Shown here: piece after piece, positions 55,907-64,000 of the stretch
How the letters are laid out: every line of letters starts with the position of its first letter
How positions within the stretch are numbered: the stretch's first letter is position 1
Source of the DNA: Gemmatimonadota bacterium
GTDB lineage: Bacteria > Gemmatimonadota > Gemmatimonadetes > Longimicrobiales > Longimicrobiaceae
Assembly: GCA_007118565.1 (NCBI GenBank)
Contig: SKRI01000014.1
Coordinates: 1 to 64,000 of the forward strand
DNA: 64,000 bases
Reading direction: 5' to 3'
Notes under the pieces: generated by a model
What the model was told of the DNA's origin: nothing
What the model saw: the letters and a program-made list of their open reading frames with translations, nothing else
The model's database searches: none
Made by a program: the position numbers and the translations under genes

Positions 55907-56730
55907 CGGCCCGAAATGCCTCGGTCGCTCGCCTGGAAGAAGGCGAGGAAGGTCTCGACCTCATCGTAATGTTGCAGCTCCTCCTCGGCCCGGGCGAGCG
56001 CCTGCGTCGTGTTGTAGCTCGACGCGAAGAGGAGCCGGTATGCCCGCTTGAGCTCCCGCCGGACCTCGTCCGGAAAACCGCGGCGCTGCAAACCGACCGA
56101 GTTGAGTCCGTACAGCTGCACCGGATTCCCGGCCGCCTTGACGTACGGGGGGATGTCCTTCGCCGCCCGGGACGCGCCGCCCACGAAAGCGTGCTGGCCG
56201 ATCCTGACGAACTGGTGGATTGGGGTCATTCCGCCGATGATCGCCCAGTCACCGATCGTGACGTGCCCGCCCATGTTGACGGCGTTGGAAATGATGACAT
56301 GGTCCCCGAGCACGCAATCGTGCGCCACATGGGCGTACGACATCAGCATGCAGTCGGAACCGACGGTCGTCTTCCCCGACGCCGTCGTCCCGCGGTTCAG
56401 CGTCACGTACTCGCGGATCCGGGTCCGGTCGCCCACTTCGAGGAAGGTCTGCTCGCCTGCGTACTTCTGGTCCTGGGGGTCGCTCCCGAGCACCGCTCCC
56501 TTCGCGATCACACAGTCGCGGCCGACGACGGTGTCCCTCTCGATAAGAACGTGGGGGCCAATTCGGGTGCCCGCTCCCACGACCACATTCGGCCCGATGA
56601 TGGAGAATGGGCCGACCTGCACGCCGTCCCCGATCTCCGCCTCGTCGTCGACGAGGGCGGTGGGATGGATCCACGACGCCTCTTCGGACGCCGTTCGGAG
56701 GGCCTGGGAGGTTTTAGCGATCGACGACAC
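55903..56730 (-). CDS. lpxA: UDP-N-acetylglucosamine acyltransferase
   Basis: First step of lipid A synthesis: acyl transfer from ACP to UDP-GlcNAc. It has 275 residues with a left-handed beta-helix of hexapeptide repeats (about 20-190, e.g. VGPFSIIGPNVVVGAG), the catalytic His in MSYAHVAHDC, the GGHVTIGDWAIIGG region and a helical C-terminal domain. The GTG at 56730 overlaps the end of lpxC-fabZ by 17 nt. Confidence 0.95.
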   Translation of the reverse strand: MSSIAKTSQALRTASEEASWIHPTALVDDEAEIGDGVQVGPFSIIGPNVVVGAGTRIGPHVLIERDTVVGRDCVIAKGAVLGSDPQDQKYAGEQTFLEVGDRTRIREYVTLNRGTTASGKTTVGSDCMLMSYAHVAHDCVLGDHVIISNAVNMGGHVTIGDWAIIGGMTPIHQFVRIGQHAFVGGASRAAKDIPPYVKAAGNPVQLYGLNSVGLQRRGFPDEVRRELKRAYRLLFASSYNTTQALARAEEELQHYDEVETFLAFFQASDRGISGR

Positions 56731-58066
56731 GTGCCATCATTTCGGCTTCAGCGACAACTTTTCCGTCCACACGTCCCACGCCCTTCATCTTGCAGGTGGT
56801 CCCGCGAATCTGCACGACCTCGACCTCGAAGCGAATCTGATCGCCCGGCGTCACTGGCCGCCGCCACTTCACGTTGTTGAGTGACATGAAGTACACGACT
56901 TTGGCATCCGGGTTCTCGAGCGCGTCCATGAGCAGGAGGCCGCCGACCTGCGCCATCGCCTCGATGACGAGGACCCCCGGCATGATTGGATGCCCCGGGA
57001 AATGGCCCACGAAAAAAGGCTCGTTGATCGAGACGTTCTTGATGCCCACGATGCGCTTCCGCTCCACATAGTCGACGACCCGATCGACCAGCAGGAAGGG
57101 ATACCGGTGCGGGAGATAATTGAGGATGTCCTGGATGTCGAGCCTCCGACCGTTGCCGGAGTCCGATCCGTTCCCGAACCTCTCCAGGAGCGTTCGGGCC
57201 AGAGCCACATTCCCGCGGTGCCCCGGCCGCTCCGCGACGATGTGGGCATTGATCCGCGCTCCGACCAGCGCCAGGTCCCCCACGATGTCGAGCGTCTTGT
57301 GGCGCACGAACTCGTCCGGAAAGCGGAGCTGCACATCGTCCGCGATCCCCTCGTCCGTCAGGACGAGGGCGTTCAGCGTGGAGCCGCCCATGGCGAGCCC
57401 GCGGGAGCGCAGCCTCTCCACCTCGTGCAGAAACCCGAAGGTCCTGGCCTCCGCCAGCTCCGCCTCGAAGCTCTCCGGGTCGATGAGAAACGAGCCGTAC
57501 TGGCGGCCGACCAGGGGGTGGTCGAACTCGATGGTGGTCGAGACCCGGTAGTCCGGCCCCGGCGCCACCACGAAGCTCGCGTCGCCCTCCCGGATGGTGA
57601 CCGGCTCGGTGGGACGAATGACCCGCGCCGGGGCATCCTGCTCGCGGATCCCCGCCGAGGTGATCAGCGCCTCGTACGGACGGGCGCTCCCGTCGCCCGC
57701 CGGCGGCTCGATCCCCTCGATGTCGATGACCAGGTTGTCCACCTGGTGGGCGGCGACCGCCGCGAGCATGTGCTCGACGGTATGCACGAGCACATCTCCC
57801 CGCGCGAGCGTTGTCCCGCGATCGGTGCTGTGTACCGAATCGACGGTTGCCGGCACCTCGGGCGATCCATCGAGATCCACGCGGCGCAGCACGATGCCGG
57901 TATTGGCCTCGGCGGGCCGGAGACGGATGCGGGTGGCCTTTCCGGTATGCAGGCCGATGCCGTCCAGCTCCCGCTCCTCACGGATCGTACGCTGCCGGGG
58001 AGTCGCTTGCGGTTTGTCCTTCACGCGCGGAGTCGTCGGAGTATGAGGATCACGATGTGCCGTCAC
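56714..58066 (-). CDS. lpxC-fabZ: Bifunctional LpxC deacetylase / FabZ dehydratase
   Basis: Fusion of the committed lipid A enzyme with 3-hydroxyacyl-ACP dehydratase. LpxC part (about 1-300): GIGLHTGK, zinc-binding His99 in HTVEHML and the [15 protein letters not shown] and GHRGNVALA motifs. FabZ part (about 315-450): [11 protein letters not shown], then [20 protein letters not shown] with the catalytic His and Glu. The GTG at 58066 is chosen because GGGAGGGTGGGAAGG lies at proper distance; GTG at 58078 or 58024 are alternatives. The fusion is typical of FCB-group bacteria. Confidence 0.95.
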   Translation of the reverse strand: MTAHRDPHTPTTPRVKDKPQATPRQRTIREERELDGIGLHTGKATRIRLRPAEANTGIVLRRVDLDGSPEVPATVDSVHSTDRGTTLARGDVLVHTVEHMLAAVAAHQVDNLVIDIEGIEPPAGDGSARPYEALITSAGIREQDAPARVIRPTEPVTIREGDASFVVAPGPDYRVSTTIEFDHPLVGRQYGSFLIDPESFEAELAEARTFGFLHEVERLRSRGLAMGGSTLNALVLTDEGIADDVQLRFPDEFVRHKTLDIVGDLALVGARINAHIVAERPGHRGNVALARTLLERFGNGSDSGNGRRLDIQDILNYLPHRYPFLLVDRVVDYVERKRIVGIKNVSINEPFFVGHFPGHPIMPGVLVIEAMAQVGGLLLMDALENPDAKVVYFMSLNNVKWRRPVTPGDQIRFEVEVVQIRGTTCKMKGVGRVDGKVVAEAEMMARVVDR

Positions 58067-59075
58067 CGGCCTTCCCACCCTCCCGGAGTTGCCGGAGCAG
58101 CTGGGGGAGACGGAAGAGCGCGGCCTGCGCCCGGAGCGCCTCGCGGTGCGGGCGCGCGGGGTATCCGGAGACCGTCTGCCCGGCCGGGACGTCGGCGGTC
58201 ACCCCCGCCTGGGCCCCCACCCGTGCCCCGGGCCCGATGCTGAGATGCCCGCCGATGCCGGCTTGTCCCCCGAGCACGGCGCCCTCCCCGACCGTCGTGC
58301 TTCCAGAGATGCCCACCTGGGCGACGACGATGACCCGCTCCCCGATCCGCACATTATGACCAATGTGAGCCAGATTATCAATTTTCGATCCGGAGCCCAC
58401 CACCGTATCACCGATCGAGCCGCGGTCCACCGTGCTGTTCGCGCCGATCTCGACCTCGTCTCCGATCCGGCACCCCCCCACCTGCGGGATCTTCTCGTGA
58501 CGACCCCCGGTCAACGCGTATCCGAACCCGTCCGCGCCGAGGCGGCATCCGCTGTGGATGATGCAATCGCGACCGAGCTCGGTGCCGGGGTACAGCGTGA
58601 CGTGGGCATGGATGAGCGTTCCCCCGCCGACCCGGGCCCCCCGCCCCACCCGAACGTGCGAAGAGACGACGACTCCATCTCCCAGAACGGCTTTCTCTTC
58701 GATCACCGAGAACGGCCCCACCGACACGTCCGCCCCGATCTCCGCGCTCTCCGCAACCACCGCGCTGGGGTGCACGCCAGGCTCGGGAGGGGCTTCGGGG
58801 TAGAGCGCCAGCAGTACCAGCCGCAAGGCCACGTGCGGATCATCCACCGCGAGGTACGGCGTGCCCTCGGGAAGGTGCTCGACGAGCTTCCGCCCGACGA
58901 GAACGGCGGCCGCGGCGCTGCTCCCGACCAGGTCGGCGTACCGCGCGCTCACCACCAGGGAGATGTCGTCCGGGCTCGCGGTGTCCAGCGGAGCGACGCC
59001 GCTGATCGTCACATCGGGATCGGCGTGAAGGTCGGCGTCAACCCGTTCGGCGATCGATCGCAGGGAATGTGGCAT
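58050..59075 (-). CDS. lpxD: UDP-3-O-acyl-glucosamine N-acyltransferase
   Basis: Third step of lipid A synthesis, ACP-dependent N-acylation. It has 341 residues: an N-terminal uridine-binding domain (about 1-100), a left-handed beta-helix (about 100-290) with catalytic His in [11 protein letters not shown], and a C-terminal helix. It starts 10 nt after the base of a strong terminator hairpin, and no Shine-Dalgarno sequence is visible before the ATG. How it is transcribed and translated is thus unclear. Confidence 0.94.
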   Translation of the reverse strand: MPHSLRSIAERVDADLHADPDVTISGVAPLDTASPDDISLVVSARYADLVGSSAAAAVLVGRKLVEHLPEGTPYLAVDDPHVALRLVLLALYPEAPPEPGVHPSAVVAESAEIGADVSVGPFSVIEEKAVLGDGVVVSSHVRVGRGARVGGGTLIHAHVTLYPGTELGRDCIIHSGCRLGADGFGYALTGGRHEKIPQVGGCRIGDEVEIGANSTVDRGSIGDTVVGSGSKIDNLAHIGHNVRIGERVIVVAQVGISGSTTVGEGAVLGGQAGIGGHLSIGPGARVGAQAGVTADVPAGQTVSGYPARPHREALRAQAALFRLPQLLRQLREGGKAGDGTS

Positions 59076-59084
59076 CGGATGCAG

Positions 59085-59132
59085 GGGGGAGAAACAAAAG
59101 GAGGACGTCCGCGCACGGGCGCGGACGTCCTC
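59085..59132 (-). terminator. Strong hairpin terminator between skp and lpxD
   Basis: A 14-bp perfect stem GAGGACGTCCGCGC (59101-59114) with its complement (59119-59132) across a 4-nt loop. On the minus strand the stem is followed by CTTTTGTTTCTC (59100-59089). It has all the features of an intrinsic terminator for the bamA-skp transcript, 22 nt past the skp stop. It may act as an attenuator for lpxD. Confidence 0.85.
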
Positions 59133-59153
59133 TACGTAGCAGCCAGAACGGCG

Positions 59154-59678
59154 CTACCGGTTCAGCCGACGCAGAACTTCCTGGGTAAGATCGAGGCTCG
59201 GATCCGCGGCGACCATGCCTGCTGCGGCCTGATCGATCACGATGGCCACGTTCCGCTCGCTCCGGACCTGCTCCACCGTCGCGGTGATCTGCTCGCGGAG
59301 CCGGTTCATGCGCCGGTGCTGCGAGGTCTCGAGCTGGCCCTCGAGCTGGCCGCGGCTCTCCTGGTACGCGGCAAAGCGCTCCTGCAGGTCGCTGATCCTC
59401 TGCTGCTGCGCCTCCTGCGACATCGTCCCCTGCTGGCGCTCAAGCTCTTCCTGCAGCTCGACGATCTCGCGCTCCATGGTCTCAACGCGAGTCTGCGCCT
59501 GCGTCACCTCGCGCTGGAACTCTTCCATGGCCTCACGCGCCGCCGGCCACTGGTTGATGATCTCCTGCGAGTTGATGTAGGCGATGCCGCCCGCCTGCGC
59601 CTGTGCCTCTGCGGCCCCGGGGATCGCGACCAACGAAAGGGCCGCAGCCGTCGCTAACGCTGCAATGATCCTGGTCAT
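59154..59678 (-). CDS. skp: OmpH/Skp family periplasmic chaperone
   Basis: 174 residues. A signal peptide (about 1-26, ALSLVAIPGAAEAQA) is followed by a beta strand containing GIAYINSQEI and a long coiled coil (about 50-130, rich in Gln, Glu and Arg, forming the tentacles), and the chain ends in an AAADPSLDLT-like turn. Skp holds unfolded outer-membrane proteins for BamA, which is encoded directly upstream. The ATG at 59678 has GGAG 8 nt before it; the GTG 9 nt earlier lies inside that ribosome-binding site. Confidence 0.91.
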   Translation of the reverse strand: MTRIIAALATAAALSLVAIPGAAEAQAQAGGIAYINSQEIINQWPAAREAMEEFQREVTQAQTRVETMEREIVELQEELERQQGTMSQEAQQQRISDLQERFAAYQESRGQLEGQLETSQHRRMNRLREQITATVEQVRSERNVAIVIDQAAAGMVAADPSLDLTQEVLRRLNR

Positions 59679-59696
59679 CGTGCTCACTCCAAAAGG

Positions 59697-62159
59697 TTAG
59701 AATCCCGGTCCCAGCCGGAAGTGAAACTGCCAGCCCGGTTCCGGACGGTCGAAGCCGTACGCGTAGTCCAGACCGAGCGGACCGAACGGGGTCACCAGCG
59801 TCACGCCGAGCCCCGCGCCCCGGAAGAGCCGGGTCGGATCAATGTGCCCCGCACGGGCCCAATTGTTCCCTGCGTCCGCGAATGCCTGCACCGAAATGTT
59901 GTCGTTCAGCCGCACCGCGTACTCGGCCGACATGACGAGGAAGGCGTCACCGAGCCGCCCGCGATCACCCGCGCCCCTGCCCCGCGGCAGGTATCCCTGC
60001 GGCGTGATGCTCGCCTCCTCGTACCCGCGGAGCTGAATCCCGTCCTGCACGCCTCCCACGTAGAAGCGCTCGAGCGGGAACCGGGTGGCGTCTCCGAAGA
60101 GCGTTCCGGTGCGTGCGCGCAGACCGAGCGTGAACTGGATGGGCCGCTCGCCCGGCTGGTCTCCGCCGATGCGGCCGGCCGGCACCCACCACTCGAAATC
60201 ACCCACCAGCTTCTGGAAGTTCCCGTCGCCGCCGAGCGGTCCGCCCGTCTGCTCCACATTGAGCGACTGCCGCGTTCCCACCGTCGGGAAGATCGGGTGG
60301 TTCTTGGTGTCGCGCGTCAGCCCCACCGTTACTCCGCTCGCGAGGGCCTCCGGAAGGAGGAAGATGTTCTCCGGGTCGTCCTCCGCCTGCTCGAAGGCGT
60401 CGTACGACGTCTGCGCGAGCGTGTACCCCACGAAGGCGCGCGTGAACCGGAGCCCCATCAGCGGGACGCCGAAGCGCACCGAGGCACCCGTTCGCGTCCG
60501 GCGACCGTCGCTGAACGGTGAGAAGCGGTCCTGCATGTGGAAGAGCGAAACGCTCCCCGAGTTCCGCGTTCCGAAGAGCGCGGGGTCGGTGTACGACGCC
60601 TCGAAGGTGTTTCGCCATCCATACTCGGCGCGGATCGCAGCCTGCTTCGCCTGCCCGAAGAGGTTCGGCTGCTCGTAGCCGAGGAAACCGGAGAGCCCGC
60701 CGGCGCGGCCGTATCCGCCGAGCGAGGTCCCGAAGTTGATGCTGCCGGTCTGCTTCTCCTCCACCTCGAAGACGATGTCGACCGTCCCCGCCTCGGGGTC
60801 GGGCCGGATGTCCGGCGTCGGCATAGGGGTCTCGAAGAAGCCGAGCCCGCTGATGCTCTGGTAGCTCTGGATGAGCCGATCCTCGTTGTAGATCTGGCCC
60901 GGGAGCACGAAGATCCGGTCACGGATCACCGACTCATGGGTACGCGTGTTCCCGGCGATCTCGATCCGATTGATGTAGAACGGCTGCCGCTCGACCACCT
61001 CGAGGGTGACGTCAACCGTCGGCTCGCCGTTCACCTCACCCCGCCGCTCGATGCGCGGCCGGACCTCGGAGTAGAGGTAACCCTCGTTCCGGTAGAGGCT
61101 CCCCAGCTGGGTGGCCACGTCGCGGACCGCGAGCTCATCGAAGACGTCTCCCCGCTCACGCCCGGCACGCGGACCGAACGGGAGCCCCAGCACGCCCCGC
61201 CGGTGCAGGGTGAGCATCTCCAGGATCCTCTCGGTGGAGAAGCGGGTGTTGCCCTGGACGTCGAACTCCCCGATCCGGTACTGCGGCCCCTCGTCCACCT
61301 CGACAACGAGCCGTGCCTTGCCGGTCTCCTGGTCCACGATGACACTGTCCGAGACCACCGTAAAGTCGATGAAGCCACGGGCCCCGTAGAAATCGGGAAG
61401 CCTCTGCTGGAGGTCCTCCGCGAGGACGTCGCGGTCGAGACGTCCCTGCCGGAACCAGAGGAAGCCCTCCGGCCGAGTGGCCATCTGACGCTCCAGCGTC
61501 CGGTCCGGAAAGCTCGTGTTACCACGGAACTCGACCTCGGCGATGGCCAGCCGCTGCCCCTCAACCACGCGGAAGGTGAGGCGGTATCCCTCGTCCACAT
61601 CTCCAACCGGGGTGAGGGCGGTGTCGACCGAGATCACCTGAACGCCTCGCTGCCCCAGGAGGTCGCGAATGAGGGCCTCGGTCTGCGGAACCACGCTCGG
61701 CCTCAGCGTCTGGTTCCCTTCCAGGCCCACCGAGTCGCGCACGGTCCGCGCATTGATGCGCTCGAGCCCCTCGAAATCGAAGGAGGCGATGAATGGTCGC
61801 TCCTCCACCTCGATGATGAGTGCCGTTCCGCCCGCCACCGTCCGACGGGAGCGGACCTCCACGTGCTCGAACTCACCCGTTGCCATGAGACGGCGGATGG
61901 CGAGAGGGATGTCCGGCGGACGGATCACGGCGCCGATGTTCAGCCCGGTCGTCCCGATCACGGCGGCCTCGGGAATCCTCTCGTGCCCGCGCACCTCGAT
62001 GGTATCGACCATCACCCCCGCTTCACCGACCGCGCCGGCATCCGGCACCGGTGGAACGTCCTGGGCGGAGAGCGGCTGAGTGAGGATCGCGAGAATCGCG
62101 ATCGCGGCGGTCATGAGGAGACCGCGGCGAGCCGTAGAGATGCACTCGTTCGAAACCAT
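59697..62159 (-). CDS. bamA: Outer membrane protein assembly factor BamA
   Basis: Central Omp85 insertase of the BAM complex. It has about 820 residues: a signal peptide (to about residue 33, ending LSAQ), five POTRA domains (about 50-460, e.g. IAEVEFRGNTSFPDR and IGEFDVQGNTRFS) and a C-terminal 16-strand barrel (about 475-820) that ends in GPGF with terminal Phe. The barrel motif corresponding to VRGF reads QLRGYE. The ATG at 62159 is chosen because it gives a normal signal peptide; starts at 62168 and 62114 are possible, and the frame running into clpC is not credible. Confidence 0.94.
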   Translation of the reverse strand: MVSNECISTARRGLLMTAAIAILAILTQPLSAQDVPPVPDAGAVGEAGVMVDTIEVRGHERIPEAAVIGTTGLNIGAVIRPPDIPLAIRRLMATGEFEHVEVRSRRTVAGGTALIIEVEERPFIASFDFEGLERINARTVRDSVGLEGNQTLRPSVVPQTEALIRDLLGQRGVQVISVDTALTPVGDVDEGYRLTFRVVEGQRLAIAEVEFRGNTSFPDRTLERQMATRPEGFLWFRQGRLDRDVLAEDLQQRLPDFYGARGFIDFTVVSDSVIVDQETGKARLVVEVDEGPQYRIGEFDVQGNTRFSTERILEMLTLHRRGVLGLPFGPRAGRERGDVFDELAVRDVATQLGSLYRNEGYLYSEVRPRIERRGEVNGEPTVDVTLEVVERQPFYINRIEIAGNTRTHESVIRDRIFVLPGQIYNEDRLIQSYQSISGLGFFETPMPTPDIRPDPEAGTVDIVFEVEEKQTGSINFGTSLGGYGRAGGLSGFLGYEQPNLFGQAKQAAIRAEYGWRNTFEASYTDPALFGTRNSGSVSLFHMQDRFSPFSDGRRTRTGASVRFGVPLMGLRFTRAFVGYTLAQTSYDAFEQAEDDPENIFLLPEALASGVTVGLTRDTKNHPIFPTVGTRQSLNVEQTGGPLGGDGNFQKLVGDFEWWVPAGRIGGDQPGERPIQFTLGLRARTGTLFGDATRFPLERFYVGGVQDGIQLRGYEEASITPQGYLPRGRGAGDRGRLGDAFLVMSAEYAVRLNDNISVQAFADAGNNWARAGHIDPTRLFRGAGLGVTLVTPFGPLGLDYAYGFDRPEPGWQFHFRLGPGF

Positions 62160-62256
62160 CAGAAACATCAAATGAACCGGAATGGGATTGCAGACTCGTA
62201 GCCCCGCGGCGCCGGAAAGCGCCCGCGGGACTGCGAGATCGTCAGGTGCTGTACCC

Positions 62257-64000
<1,744 letters not shown>

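Overview
The window is a 64-kb piece of a high-GC bacterial chromosome with a Gram-negative, lipid A-bearing envelope. An LpxC-FabZ fusion, a Gfo/Idh oxidoreductase between lpxA and lpxB, a bacillithiol gene (bshC), and rpoN at the end of a KDO/LPS-transport operon together suggest the FCB side of the bacteria, most likely Gemmatimonadota. This placement is an inference. No rRNA, tRNA, CRISPR array, insertion sequence or prophage was recognised.

Left arm (1-30.1 kb, all genes on +). It opens with a phosphomannomutase/phosphoglucomutase cut by the window edge and a UPF0182 membrane protein. Next come carbamate kinase and sucCD behind a good sigma70-type promoter, an unusual EIIA-CBS fusion, ndk and a small membrane protein. 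A complete fatty-acid operon follows (DUF177, rpmF, plsX, fabH, fabD, fabG, acpP, fabF), bounded by a promoter at 9020 and a hairpin terminator at 15149-15190. After ispF, a DedA protein, a Xer recombinase, a trpG/pabA amidotransferase and a putative outer-membrane barrel comes a tightly coupled operon of kdsB, pyrG, kdsA, kdsC, kdsD, lptC, lptA, lptB and rpoN. A family 2 glycosyltransferase closes the arm.

Middle (30.1-38.8 kb). A mostly minus-strand group holds a methyltransferase, greA, a flippase-like protein, a YfhO-like protein and a GT4-methyltransferase-GT4 set. A plus-strand polyprenol-phosphate mannosyltransferase follows. Then, in an AT-rich intergenic stretch, lies a 28-bp sequence (38668-38695) that matches the chromosome dimer-resolution site dif almost perfectly. 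Gene orientation converges on it: + to the left apart from the glycan group, and - everywhere to the right. This indicates that the window spans the replication terminus. The Xer recombinase gene lies 22 kb away in the same window.

Right arm (38.8-64 kb, all genes on -). In transcription order from the right edge: clpC (cut by the window end), bamA and skp, then a strong hairpin terminator. After it come lpxD, lpxC-fabZ, lpxA, a Gfo/Idh oxidoreductase, a tiny membrane protein, lpxB, a DUF374 acyltransferase-like gene, lpxK, nadB, rlmH, a methyltransferase, bshC and murJ, mostly overlapping. A P-type ATPase, uvrC, ddl and a rhomboid protease complete the arm.

Taken together, the window encodes much of the cell-envelope supply line. 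Acyl chains come from the fab genes, lipid A from the lpx genes, KDO from the kds genes and LPS export from lptABC. Outer-membrane protein assembly comes from bamA and skp, and peptidoglycan precursors from ddl and murJ. Surface-glycan enzymes lie beside the putative terminus.
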